Part shown: positions 24,545 to 35,073 of the stretch, piece by piece
How positions within the stretch are numbered: the first letter of the stretch is position 1
How the letters are laid out: each line of letters begins with the position of its first letter
From: Grammothele lineata
Lineage: Eukaryota > Basidiomycota > Agaricomycetes > Polyporales > Polyporaceae
Assembly (NCBI GenBank): GCA_002150815.3
Contig: NDFF03000370.1
Coordinates: 62,001 to 126,000 of the forward strand
DNA length: 64,000 nucleotides
Reading direction: 5' to 3'
The notes under the pieces: model-generated
What the model was told of the DNA's origin: nothing
Seen by the model: the letters and a program-made list of their open reading frames with translations, nothing else
Database searches by the model: none
Made by a program: the position numbers and the translations under genes

Positions 24545-26425
24545 CGTCGAAGCCGGCGTCAATACGTGCTTCCTTCGGGTGCAATCGGGGAGAGTTGCCA
24601 GTCAGGACTCAGGAGGTAGCCAGAAAGAAGGGCGTGCAGCTATTGACGCGACGGGGGGAGTCTGGAGAGGGAGCAGATGACGGACGAGCTGCGCAGGACC
24701 AGCGCGCGAGGCCTCTATATACGCCTGACACGGCGCGTCGCACGGAGTGGTGTGGCGTGGGCACTGGGCAGTTAGGGACGTCTGGCGAGCCAGCGTCGGA
24801 GATGGAGCGAGCCGCAGCCCGAAGCGAGCGAGCGAGGGAGGACAGGAAAGAGAAAGCGGCGCCCCCGCGTCGCGGCTGTTCGTGCGCGCCCGATTGGCTC
24901 AGAAGCACCGAAGCACGGGGCGTTGGGACGCTGCCCGTGCTCTCCGCGGGCGCGCGCCCGCGCGGGGCGGCGCGTGGGACCGCGCGGGCCACTCTACGTT
25001 TAGCTTCCGTCACGACCGCGATAGGGCTGCTCACCGAGGCGAACCATATCTGCGTTGCTCGCGGCGGTCGCAGGGCACGCCTCTGGAGCGGAGCCTGCGG
25101 TCTCTGCGGTGGTCGATGTGCGGTACTGAGCAAGGAGTTTACCCCTTGCGGTGAATGACGTCGCCAGGCGCTGCAAACATTGTGTAAGCCGAATTCTGTT
25201 CGGGAGCAGTGGGGTATCGAGACCGGACGCGACGGTTCCCGCAGGGTGGATAGCGTGTACATGACCGGAGCCCAACGTCGGCTTACGATGCGCCATTTGC
25301 CTTTCGAAATCTGCTCACTAAAGTATGAGCCAATTCTACATCCGCAACCTCCATGCCAAGCTATAGTGAGTGCGGCGAGCGGCGTTCTACCTGCCACGCG
25401 AACCTCCACCGCCGACGCCCCTCGAATTTTATCAGACGGAAGGCGCATCGCTCCGGAGACAAATGACACGCGGTGTAGTACCACATCCTCCACAATGAGG
25501 GACTACGTGAAAGGGAGGCTGTGCGACGCTCACCTGTACCTGTTTCTTCCATGTTATTTCAGGGATGTGGCGCATACTGCGTAACCCTCCATGTGTTGTG
25601 CGTTGGTAGAGCGGATCGTCGAGCCGTGGAACATTGATAGTAGTGCAGTCGTGAAAGGATATGTGCGCTTCCAGTGGAAGACGGGGGCATCACTCGCATA
25701 GAAACACGATTGGAGGCTGTCCCGAAGAGAAGGTTAGCTTAGATGAAAGTAGGGAAGACAAAGGATGAGAAGCACCTGCCAAAACTTACTGTAAAACGCA
25801 AGATGGGAAAACGGAAGCCGATCCATTTTCGACGTGGCCCCATTCGTGCGTCCCTCCTTCGGCTGCAGTACCGTTGGCCCGATCGGAAAGTCGGTGTCAA
25901 CGTACTGAGTGAAGTAGAGCATCTTTGTCGCCTTGAAGCTGCAGTCAGTGGCTCTAGAGCAATAGAGTCAAACAGAAACACAAGAGAGCTAATGTTGGTG
26001 CTCGCCCGCTGTGTCATTATGAAAGCTCCGCGCCACCCTGATCCGCGCTTTGATCGTAACTGGCTCGCGGGCGCTCCGCTGGTGCTGGCCTCCGTCGACA
26101 ATCCAGTCGCACCCCATGCTCATGTTTATGGAGAGCACAACGGGAAAACCCCGCGCAACCCGACTGTAGCGGGAGGTCGACAATGAAGACGTATATACCT
26201 CAGGGTCACCATTACGTGTACCCCATCCGGCACCCCCAACTGTGCCAATTTGGCAACTTGGCTTCCCCAAGTCCGGCGATCTTGCGCGCGCGAAGCCCCC
26301 ACGGGACGGACCCATGCCCCCCATGTGCCCAACGAAGCGCATACACAAGCCAAGCTGCATTGAAAGGGGATCAAAATTTTCACATGGACGTACATGTACA
26401 TCGCGATCACGCGCTTCTGCACCGC
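24545..26425. other. Gene-free interval of 1.9 kb
   Basis: No supported gene. A 294-codon minus-strand frame (24609-25493) and overlapping plus-strand frames are Arg/Ala-rich and featureless. The part next to 24544 must hold the promoter of the orphan gene, and the part next to 26426 the 3' UTR of the carboxypeptidase. Confidence 0.45.
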
Positions 26426-28423
26426 TCACCCGACGACGTCGAACGGGACATTCTTCACCCACCGCGTGATCATGTCCTGTCTCCGCGCGCACAGCCGTCA
26501 ATAGATGCAAACATTAGTATTGAATACCGCTAAGGAACGCGGTTTCACTCACCAGCGTCGCCTCGGGTTGGTCGTGCGGGGCCATGTGCCTGGAGAAGAA
26601 GCGGGGAGGAATGATTCGTCAGGCACGGGACGCGCATGTCCACGTACATAAACTACACGGAAAAGGAAGGGGGACGCACCCGCCCTCGAATATTTGCACG
26701 TAGGTGACGTTGCCTGCTCCAGGTGCACCGACCGAACGTACCTTACCGCCGGGCACGCTCGTACTGTCGACGAGGAAGGGGAGAAGGGGCGCGCGGATGA
26801 ACTCTTCGTGCAGGACGTGGTCGAGTCTGAGCATCCAGCGCTCGACGCCCTGCGAGAAAAATGGTGGTTCAGACAAACTACCCGATAATCCCAGGCAAGC
26901 TGGGTCCGTACTATATGGTTGCAAACTCCATCTGCCATAAAACGATTACACCATCAACGACGCAGCACCCTCAAAGCAGATCCCATACAGGAGGCACGCA
27001 CCGGTATCCCCAGCAAAGACGAGCAACCTAATACCGTCCTTGATTACCTGTGGGAGAAGCGCCGCGCTGTTGCGCATCGCCTGGCCCTGCACGTAGAACC
27101 CCTGGTTCGTCGTCTGATTGCAGATCAGGAATTCCTCTGGGGCGCTGTCCACGCCGAGCTCGCGCTTTACGGCCGGGTTGTTCATCCACGCCTGGATCCA
27201 ACGCATTTCTTTGTAACACAGCCCATCGGGGTCCGCGCACGGGATGCGGAGGTCGTACGGGTTCAGGCCGGTCGCTGCGCAGACGTCCGTATACAGTCAG
27301 TATATACGTCTCCTACGGGCTAAGGCAAGCTAGACTCACTCGCCATGGGCATAAGTACGCGATTCCAGCAGTAGGTCGTGGCGGGGTCGCAAGTGAGCTT
27401 GGACGGGACGCGGTAGCAGCCCTCGATCATCCGCTCGCACACCGGCCCCTCGAGCCTGAGCGCCCTGCACTCCGGGCTGCGCGCGTCGAACGGCGGATAT
27501 GGAGCACCACCGCACATGTACTCGGGCACGCTCCCGAACTGCGTCTTGGGCTCCGTGAGCCCGTTCGCGATGACGAGCGACGCGAGCGGGACGTGCCTCT
27601 GGCCGGGGAACGGCGCGTACACGCCCCGTTTGTTCATCATGTGCACGTGCGACGCGATGTGCGGGCCGTAGTGTCCGCCCCAGCTCTCCGCGGCGAGGTG
27701 CAGCGGCCGCGCGGCGTAGCGCGGGAAGCGCGCGGCGAAGAGCTGGAGGAAGGCGTACACGTCGACGGCGAGGTCCGCGAGGGTGTCGACTTTGGACCCG
27801 TCCGAGGCGTACGAGAAGCCGGTGCCGATCGGCTGGTCGAGGAAGAGCATGTGCGCGATGGTGTTCCACGAGTGGGGGTTCGGCGCGGTCGTGTTGGGGC
27901 CAAGGATGGTGCAGGGGCCGTTTTCGAACAGGAGGCCCGTCGTGGAGCTGCAGCCTGGCCCGCCATTGAGCCACATCAGGACGGGGGCGGACTCGGGGTC
28001 CGTGCGCGATTCGAAGAACCTGACGGTGGTGTCAGAAGGTCACGGAGTTGAATATGGTGTGGCGACACGTACCAGAAGAAAAGGTGACGCGTGTCAGAGA
28101 TGTCAAGGTAGCCGGAGTACTGTTTGACGGACGGGTCGCAAAGCTTTGGATTGGCCAGCCGGAGCTTGTGCTCTGGGAGGGCGGGGAGTGACACCTGTTC
28201 ATCTAGCAGATTGGAGATGTGAGAAGTCGTAAAGACATGGGCGAGAACTGAACGTCTTACAGACTACACCATCAGAGCTCGTCACTGTGTTGGAAATGCT
28301 CGCGGCTACGTTGTCGGAGGCAAGCGGAACTTGCTGAGCATTTCCAGGGTCGCTCAACACACTCCCACACACGATGCCACCAAAGAGAGCGGCGACTAAG
28401 GCGGTAAAGGCAGCGCAACGCAT
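26426..28423 (-). CDS. Secreted serine carboxypeptidase (peptidase S10)
   Basis: Releases C-terminal residues from peptides; CPY-like fold, secreted or vacuolar. Exons (minus): 28261-28423, 28073-28202, 27340-28019, 27002-27274, 26912-26931, 26680-26849, 26553-26589 and 26426-26476, giving 507 aa. A signal peptide starts MRCAAFTALVAALFGGIVCG. Family blocks: LFFWFFESR, WLNGGPGCSS (residues 114-123), FLDQPIGTGFSY, nucleophile Ser210 in AESWGGHY, Asp416 in GDTDGVCNHI and His480 in GGHMAPHDQP, with a typical MITRWVKNVPF ending. The triad is complete. Exon 5 is only 20 nt and carries the last two bases of the Asp416 codon through NHI. Its downstream junction was set to give NHIGVERWM, as in the family; a donor 29 nt further on would leave a 32-nt intron and was rejected. 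Confidence 0.93.
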
Positions 28424-29200
28424 TGTCGACGGAGACAAGAATCCTGGTATGTGTGCACCGTCGAGGTTGATATAGTCATTGATAGGAGGGAAGGCCCCGA
28501 GCCGAGTTGTATGACTCGACTCCTCGGGGCAGGCCGAGGAGAACGTGGAAAGTCGGCGACGACGTGGCAATAAGACGGCGGAGTCCTGCCACCAGCCAGA
28601 GTTCGTACATTGAATTCAACTTTGAAGGTTCAGAAGACGGTTTGACGGGGCTCCCATGATGGCCGTTCGCAGCAGGCTGGGTAATGGCAGGTAAGCGCCC
28701 AGATTGACTGTAGCCCGCGAATCGATTCGAGGCACAGCCTCGCTGGTGCCTGGACTTCGGTGACGTGGGCCCGAGCGTGCCGGCCACCTTGCGGCTTTCG
28801 TCGTACGCCGATAGCTCGCCTGTCCGTTCGTAATGTGGAGGCTTCCCTAGATTGCAACTCATGTACCCGTAATATATTCTAATGCATCCCCTTCTCACCA
28901 CATACCACGCATTGCCGCATGCCTATTACTTCACTTATTCTGCTTACTTGCTTACCTGGTCATTAGTGTCCGTTACGAGTCATTACAAGCCATTACTCCC
29001 CTCGACCTGCTTACGAGAACTGCCGCCATTAGCGAAAACAGTATAATGGCCATGAAGACTCACTAAGTGTCATTATTCGCTAATTTAATGGCAGTTAATG
29101 GATTTCATAGGGTACTGATTGGCAGGCGAGACGAAAGAAGACGAGAAGAGGAAATGGATGTCCGTTGGGCGGCGTACATCTCGACGAGCCAGTCGACCAT
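28424..29200. other. Intergenic region with a stem-loop
   Basis: This 777-bp stretch is the upstream region of the carboxypeptidase and the 3' flank of the protease-like gene. No gene is supported. It is more AT-rich than its surroundings around 28.87-29.10 kb, where CATTA-containing words recur, and holds the inverted repeat listed at 29018-29096. Confidence 0.5.
29018..29096. repeat. Inverted repeat (about 20-bp arms) in AT-rich DNA
   Basis: AACTGCC plus ATTAGCGAA at 29018-29036 is mirrored by TTCGCTAAT ... GGCAGTT at 29076-29096, around a spacer of about 40 nt; the arms differ by a small insertion. The layout resembles a tiny MITE or a stem-loop terminator, but no target-site duplication is clear. 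Confidence 0.55.
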
Positions 29201-31019
29201 CTAGGTGACGGCTTCGTAGAGGAAAGAGCCGGGGAAGTGCTTCTTGACCTCCTGGTCGAGGTACCAGTACGGCGTGAGGTAGGTGACGTCGGTGCTGTCG
29301 GTGGTGCCGGCGCCTCCGTTGAGCATCCCGACGATGCGGCCCTTCCTGTCGAGCACGATGGAGCCGGAGTCGCCCGGGGCGGAGAAGGGGCCGCTGGTGT
29401 TGCCGTAGGGCAGGACAGCGATCTCCATTGAGACCTCCCTGATGCCGTACTCGTTGAAGTTGTGCGTGAACGACTCCATCCCGGCCACCCGGCCGATGGT
29501 CGTGCCCGTCGCCAGGCCGTGCTTGACGACGAGGAGACACTCCTCCCCGTTGGCGTCGAGCTGGCCAGGCCTACGGATCTCCTCGGGCTGGACGACGCCG
29601 CACGCCTGCAGAAGACCGTCCTCCGGATACTCGTAGTCGGGATACAACTCCAGGTCGGGGAACATGATCATGCCCCACTCCAACGACGAGATGTTGCCCC
29701 CTGCAAATGTCGGGGTCAGCTGAGCCCCAGAAGGTACGAGAGACGGGAAGGACGGAAAGAAAAGATGAGAAACATACCGATGTAGACCTTGTTGCCCTGG
29801 AACTTGGCCCAGTCGAACCTGTCGTCGTAGAGTTCGACGAGGGCCCAGTCGCGAGTGTAGCCGTAGGGAGGGGCGTTGACGGCGATGGACTCGACGTGGA
29901 CGACCTCGCCGATCACACGCTGCTCCACCATGGTCCAGTCCTTGAGGATCTCGTTGCGGAACGTGTTGATGTCGACAATCTCGGCCTTCGCCTTCGCGGC
30001 CAGGTTCACGAGCTCCTGGCGCCTCTTAGCGACCGACGGCGCCTCTCCGTCCGTGGGCTCGCCCATCTTGCGAAGGATGTTCTCCCAGTCCCGGGCGGAG
30101 CGGTCACGGACGGCGATGGCGCACATCATGCCCCTGAGCGCGTTATTGTAGCCCGAGTGGCCGAGGGCGATGATCTGCTCGCGCGGGCTGCTCGCGTTCT
30201 TGTGCACCAGGCCCGTGTTGGGATGGACAGCGGGCGGGCGGGCCACGTGGGCGCAGGTGAGGAGGAAGACGCGCTTGCTGTCGGCGCGCTCGCGGAGGTA
30301 CAGCGCGCCGGTGCCTTCGTAGGAGGGCGTCATCAGCGGCGCAATGAAGAGGCCGAGCGTGGGCGCGAAGGGTTCGCGTACTGAGTCGGGGACCCGGTCG
30401 TGAACGGGGTCGAAGGAGAGCATCTTGGGGCGGGCCGCGTGGAAGACGACGGACTCGCGGAAGCCGATCTCAAAGTCGTGGAAGCCGGACGAGTTTATGA
30501 AGAAGGTGACGGCGTCGGCGACCGTATTGGCCAGCTCGAACGCGAGCGATCTCGGCTCGACCCCGATCCAAATCAGGAGCGAGCTGAAGCGCTGCTTCCC
30601 GGCCTCTGCGAAGCCGAGGCAATCCATCGACGTCCAGTCAAGTCCGTAGCCGCTGAGCATGTCGCAGACCTTCCTGCCGAGCTCGGGCCAGGCAGGTTGC
30701 AGGGGATGGCCATGAACACCTCGAGCCTCCCTGATGATTCTTTGGGACTCGGGGCCGGTGCGCACAGGCCAGGCCTGCCCGGTCTTGTACACGCAGAGAG
30801 CGCCGCTGGGCGTGCCGTAGAAGTCGTATGCGGCATTGGGATAGAAGATGGAGAGGCGCTTGGCGTCAGAGATGGGCTCGTCGTCGTCAGCGAACTTGTA
30901 GGCGGTGGGGGACGCAACAAGCGTCGCAGTGGTAAGAGCGACAGGGGATACCCAGATCTCCCTGCAGGACTCAAGGAAGACCTCGTCGACACCGGAGTCT
31001 GAGGGAAATCCGTGAGACA
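29201..31019 (-). CDS. Chymotrypsin-fold serine protease-like protein (5' end unresolved)
   Basis: Two exons are clear (minus): 29779-31019 and 29201-29700, joined as VYIGGNISSLEWG. The N-terminal 230 or so residues (from about EPISDAKRLSIFYPNAAYDF) form a domain I cannot name. The C-terminal part is a trypsin/chymotrypsin-type domain with His in LLTCAHVA, Asp in YTRDWALVEL and Ser in APGDSGSIVLD, then GMLNGGAG, so the triad order is correct and complete. A long Lys/Glu-rich helical insert lies between His and Asp. No signal peptide is visible, suggesting an intracellular enzyme or an unseen 5' exon. The segment 31020-31077 reads as an intron (GTGAGC ... CTCCAG), and no ATG lies nearby; an ATG at 31235 could start a first exon but a TAG intervenes unless another intron is spliced. 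The true start is therefore open. Confidence 0.75.
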
Positions 31020-32531
31020 CTGGAGAGCGAACGGTCAGCGACGAGAAGAAGAGACTCGAAAGGTCAAAGAGGCTCACTCAAGGGGGATGCGGGATTTCAG
31101 TCGAAGACCAGGTCAGGGGCGCTAGATCTTCACGAGGGAGGAGAGATACTTAGCAAACCGTCTATGGCAAGACCGAAAACGGAAGGAACGAGCTAGGCGA
31201 GCTCGATACCAGCCGTTCGGTTCAAACTCCGTCATGCCACTCCAGGAGTTTACCCTTGCGTTCCGATCGACTGGTTCGAGTCTACCTCAACTTCTTAAGG
31301 CTGTATCGCTGCATATCGACCAACTCGTAAGCGCTACCCTTCCGTAATTTACTGTGTTCCAATCGTGCATAAGTTCCTACTCCATTCAATATGCGACCAG
31401 CCGGCTCAGAACAGGCCAAACACAATTCTCCGTTGCGGATGCTGATTCTTAGTCTGTGGATTCCTGCAGCTTTCTTCACGGTATTGCTGCATCGATCTGG
31501 TCGACTGGTCGAATTTGAGGTCAGTTTAAGTATTCAAGCTGTTTCAATAACTTCACTATTGAGCCATCAATCGACGCCAGTTACTCCTAACACGCACGCG
31601 CCGTAACCCGTTGGCACGAGCCATCGCTCAGTTCCCTCTGAAGCCTTCCGGTGTAGTGTGAGGGAGGCTGACACAAGGTCCAACGGCATATATCACTCGA
31701 GAATCAGCGCTCTGAATATCATAACGCTGACGCCCGCGCTCAAAATCACGGTGTCAGGTGCGACGTTGTAGGTGCAACGAACCAAATGTTCATGATTACC
31801 GCAATTCACCACGAATGAAACGGTGTGGAGAACTTGAATTGCGTAGTGAGTTGTTGCCATGGTATGAACGTAGTGACCAGAACTCACTCCGCTTGTAGAG
31901 TATATGCGTCGAGCGCATCGCCAGATCGCCGCCGTCAGACCTGCCGACTAGCCAGCACCGATCCAGTGATCCGACCTCTCAAGATACCAGCCGACATCGA
32001 GAACGAGTGCGCAGTTGTATCTTGAACGCGAGAAAGTTCACAAATGCATTCATATAAGTTCTAACGGCGCAGCTCCTTCCAGCGAAAACAACTGCCTAGC
32101 CTTTTACTCGGTTGTCTATCTGGATGCGCGCACAACGTCACTCTTTCCCCCTTACCGCTTCAGAGTACGATGCACTCCACCGCCTCGTATCACGTTGAGC
32201 GCGTCTCCCAGCGCGGCCCCCTGAGACACTTGCGACACTGAGGAGTTGACACGTACAGCTGGCAGGCTCTTGAGCCGTTCATGGTCCGTTGCGGAAGGCG
32301 CCGGTAGGTGGAAGGTATAAAGAGCGGCAGTAACCCGACCTCAATCCTCAGGCCGCGCCTCAAACACTTCGAACTTCGTTGTTACCCTTTCCCCGTGGCA
32401 GGTTCGTATAGAGCTCTTCTCGCGTCTTTGATGCATACTGACAACCTCCTCGCAGAGCCCGGACTCACGACCCCTTCGCTCCACGATATTCCACGTAACA
32501 TTCAGAATCATTACCAACCCTGACCATTACG
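31020..32531. other. Intergenic region, 1.5 kb
   Basis: It contains the uncertain 5' end of the protease-like gene (left side) and the promoter of the secreted repeat protein (right side). Between about 31.25 and 32.25 kb I see no coding signal. A GGTTCAAACTCC word near 31229 resembles a tRNA B-box, but no cloverleaf can be drawn around it. Confidence 0.5.
32316..32322 (+). promoter_or_regulatory. TATA box (TATAAAG)
   Basis: TATAAAG lies 216 bp upstream of the ATG of the secreted repeat protein, on the same strand, in otherwise GC-rich DNA. The distance implies a 5' UTR of roughly 180 nt if used. A strong TATA box fits a highly expressed or inducible secreted product. Confidence 0.5.
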
Positions 32532-33251
32532 ATGATTTCCGCCAAGTTTACCCTCGCCGCCTTCATCGTCTCTGCCGTGCTTGGTACTCAAGCTGCTCCG
32601 GCCAGGTTTGGCCCAGCCGTTGGTGCTCGTGACGACTCGCTGCCAGTGTTTGGTCAGCTGCAGAGCGAACTAGGCCCCGGCATTGAGGGTACCGCTTCCT
32701 TTGGAGTCCCGTCTCTCACTGCTACGGAAGTCCCTTCTACCACGACAGTGACTACGAGTACATCTTCCGTCTTCGTTTCTCCTCCGCGCCACCGCCCTCC
32801 TCCCATCCATTTCCCAGGCGATTCTACACCCCCTCCCCCTCTTGACGCCCGGGATGATGATTCACTTTTTGGCCAACTGCAGTCCGAGCTAGGTCCAGGT
32901 ATCGAAGGCTCCGCCTCCGTTGGAGGCTCGTCCACGATTGCGGACAGCTCTTCCACTACGGTGGAATTGTCTCTCACTACAGCGGCGCCTTCAACCACCC
33001 TCGCAGACACATCGACCGCCACAACGAGGTTCCTCACCCTACCCCGCTTCGGGCCGCCTTTCGGGCCGCCTCTTCGAGGTTTCCCTCCCCACCATATCGG
33101 CGTGCCCTCCCGTGACCCTCACCTTACTTCGACGGCTTCCTCTACCGCCGCGACGAGCTCTTCCATTCTTTCGGCGCGCCCTACTACCTTCTTGGGTGCA
33201 CCGATTGTAACCGGCACACCCATTCCCGTTGATTCAAGCCTTTTCCAATGA
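32532..33251 (+). CDS. Secreted protein with duplicated FGQLQSELGPGIEG motif
   Basis: An intronless frame of 239 aa. A signal peptide (MISAKFTLAAFIVSAVLGTQ, cleavage probably after an Ala near 21-22) sends it to the secretory pathway. Two copies of a module follow: Ala-Arg-Asp-Asp, a few residues, then FGQLQSELGPGIEG (residues 40-53 and 113-126) and a Ser/Thr-rich tail likely to be O-glycosylated. Pro-rich linkers (PPRHRPPP; GPPFGPPLRGFPPHH) separate and follow them. The 14 motif residues are identical in both copies although most of their codons differ at synonymous sites, which points to selection on the peptide itself. No enzyme domain and no Cys residues are seen. It could be a cell-wall or adhesive protein, or a precursor cut at the Arg-Asp sites to release peptides. 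Codon use and frame support are strong; function is unknown. Confidence 0.8.
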   Translation: MISAKFTLAAFIVSAVLGTQAAPARFGPAVGARDDSLPVFGQLQSELGPGIEGTASFGVPSLTATEVPSTTTVTTSTSSVFVSPPRHRPPPIHFPGDSTPPPPLDARDDDSLFGQLQSELGPGIEGSASVGGSSTIADSSSTTVELSLTTAAPSTTLADTSTATTRFLTLPRFGPPFGPPLRGFPPHHIGVPSRDPHLTSTASSTAATSSSILSARPTTFLGAPIVTGTPIPVDSSLFQ

Positions 33252-33831
33252 GGAGTCTGCTGGATGGTACGGGAGTCATGGCATCACGCTGGGACGCACG
33301 TAGTGAACTTGACGGACAATCGTCTGTGGTTCGGAGTACTCTTCTTTGGTGTTGTTTTCTAGGTAGATGTGGAATTGATGCGCCCCTGGGGTCGCCGGTC
33401 GACTGCTGCTAATTTCTACGTGGGATAATCGAAACATTGCCACACGCTGGAGGCTTTCACACAGTTACTTAATGTCGCCTCACGACATACAGAATGCACG
33501 AACGGAGGTACGATGCATCTCAAAATCCTACCAACGCTTGCCGATTTGCTCTCGTTGCAACGTCCTTTTCGTTCGATCGCGTTGAGTCAGTAAACTATTT
33601 ATCATTGCAGTGAAGGGAACAGCTATACGTCATACATTTTCGATGCGTCGAACACAAGCGTGGCATTGTAGAAGTAACTTACCTTCTTCAGACATATTGC
33701 TTCTCGCAGTGGTAGTCGTAATAATACGCGGATATGTTTCACTTACCTAATTCTGACTTGGGTACCTACCTTGTAACTACTCCATCCTACTTACTCTTCA
33801 AGCAGCTGTCGTCCAGTAACACGTAGAGCGC
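33252..33831. other. Intergenic region between convergent genes
   Basis: 580 bp between the stop codons of two converging genes. It is AT-richer than the flanking genes, with no frame or RNA signal. It presumably holds both 3' UTRs. Confidence 0.6.
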
Positions 33832-35073
33832 TCAACCCTCCCGCTCACCGCTTGCCATGAGCTCCCGGAACCTCTCTATCGTCGACGTAGGCGCATTAGA
33901 GTTGATGAACGCATCCAGGTTCACCTTGCTCTGCGCTGCGACGCGTCCAGCCATCGCGCACATCTTCTCCTCGCATCTCGCTACAGCGGCATCAACGTCC
34001 GCGACGTTCCTACCCTTCCCATCCTTCACCAGCTCCGCCAGGGCGATGCCGAGCTCGAGCGCGTCCAGCATCGCGAGGTTCGCGCCAGCACCCGAGAACG
34101 GGCTCATCAGGTGCGCGGCGTCCCCGAGGACCGTCACGCCCGAGACGTGCGCCCACTTGTGGCCGACAGGGAGCATATAAAGCGCGCGGGGATAGATCGC
34201 CTCGGGGTCTGCGTGTTCGATGAGTTTCAACATCCACGGAGCCCAGCCCTCGAACATAGCGAGGAGGACGGCGCGTGCGTCGGGCGCGGACGCGGGCACG
34301 ACCCAGTCCTCAGGGGCGCGGAAGAAGACGTAGGTGCGGATGCGGCCGTCGCCATTAACCTGACTCCCGAGCATCTTATTGTCCTGGAGCGCCATCATGG
34401 TGCCCTGACCGATAGCGTCGACGGTGTCCGCGACCATTGAGCTGGCCGCAACGGCGGGGGCAAGAGAGATTTCAACCCCGTTGACGCCGGAGAAGAAGGG
34501 AGTCGCGGGAGAGACGAGGGGGCGAACGCGGGAGTGCGCACCGTCGGCACCAACGAGGAGTTCGCATTCGGTGACGAAGCCGTTCGTAAAGGTGAGCTCG
34601 TGCCTCCCACCACCGAAGGCGCGTACAGCGGAGAGGGTGTGACCCCACTTGATGGAGGAGGCAGGGCACGCATCGAGGATGATCTTGCGGAGGATAGTGC
34701 GGTCGATCTCGGGGCGTATATGTTCGGGGCCTTGAGGGCCCTGGGGGCCGGGTGCGTCGCCGCCCTCCTCTGCACCGGGCATGTGCATGTAGAGCTTACC
34801 GACGGAGTCGTAGATCTTGAGTTCCTCGCCTTCCGGACGAGAGTACGCTTTGAACTGCTCTTCAAGACCATTTTCACGGAGAGCGCGCTGGCCGCTCGTG
34901 TATCCGAGATCGAGGGAGCCGCCAAGATGGGCACGGGCGTCGAATGAGCCGTCGCGCTCGTACAGGGTCGCAGGAACACCGCGACGGTGGAGGGTGAGGA
35001 GGAGGATGAGACCGCCGAGGCCGCCTCCAATGATAGCAACGTTGGGGTGGACTGAGGTGTTGTTGGAAGACAT
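33832..35073 (-). CDS. FAD-dependent monooxygenase (TetX / salicylate hydroxylase-like)
   Basis: Single-exon group A flavoprotein monooxygenase of 413 aa, expected to hydroxylate an aromatic or polycyclic small molecule using NAD(P)H and O2. The dinucleotide-binding GGGLGGL occupies residues 16-22, followed by LYERD, the binding-site end of the Rossmann fold. A GADGAHSRVR motif lies near 175 (the DG motif contacting FAD and NAD(P)H), and GDAAHLMSPFSGAGANLAML at 317-336 is the second FAD-binding block, with wording closest to TetX-type enzymes. A short Gly-Pro-Gln run (residues 108-117) is an unusual low-complexity insert. No signal peptide or membrane helix is present. Such enzymes in fungi serve catabolism of aromatics or secondary metabolism; no other biosynthetic core gene is adjacent. 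Lack of introns is unlike most neighbours. Confidence 0.9.
   Translation of the reverse strand: MSSNNTSVHPNVAIIGGGLGGLILLLTLHRRGVPATLYERDGSFDARAHLGGSLDLGYTSGQRALRENGLEEQFKAYSRPEGEELKIYDSVGKLYMHMPGAEEGGDAPGPQGPQGPEHIRPEIDRTILRKIILDACPASSIKWGHTLSAVRAFGGGRHELTFTNGFVTECELLVGADGAHSRVRPLVSPATPFFSGVNGVEISLAPAVAASSMVADTVDAIGQGTMMALQDNKMLGSQVNGDGRIRTYVFFRAPEDWVVPASAPDARAVLLAMFEGWAPWMLKLIEHADPEAIYPRALYMLPVGHKWAHVSGVTVLGDAAHLMSPFSGAGANLAMLDALELGIALAELVKDGKGRNVADVDAAVARCEEKMCAMAGRVAAQSKVNLDAFINSNAPTSTIERFRELMASGEREG

Noticed and set aside
24609..25493. 294-codon minus-strand open frame
   Set aside because: No recognisable content and heavy Arg/Ala bias; the opposite strand is equally open.
31215..31280. 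B-box-like words GGTTCAAACTCC and GGTTCGAGTC
   Set aside because: No acceptor stem, D arm or anticodon arm at suitable distance; probably chance.
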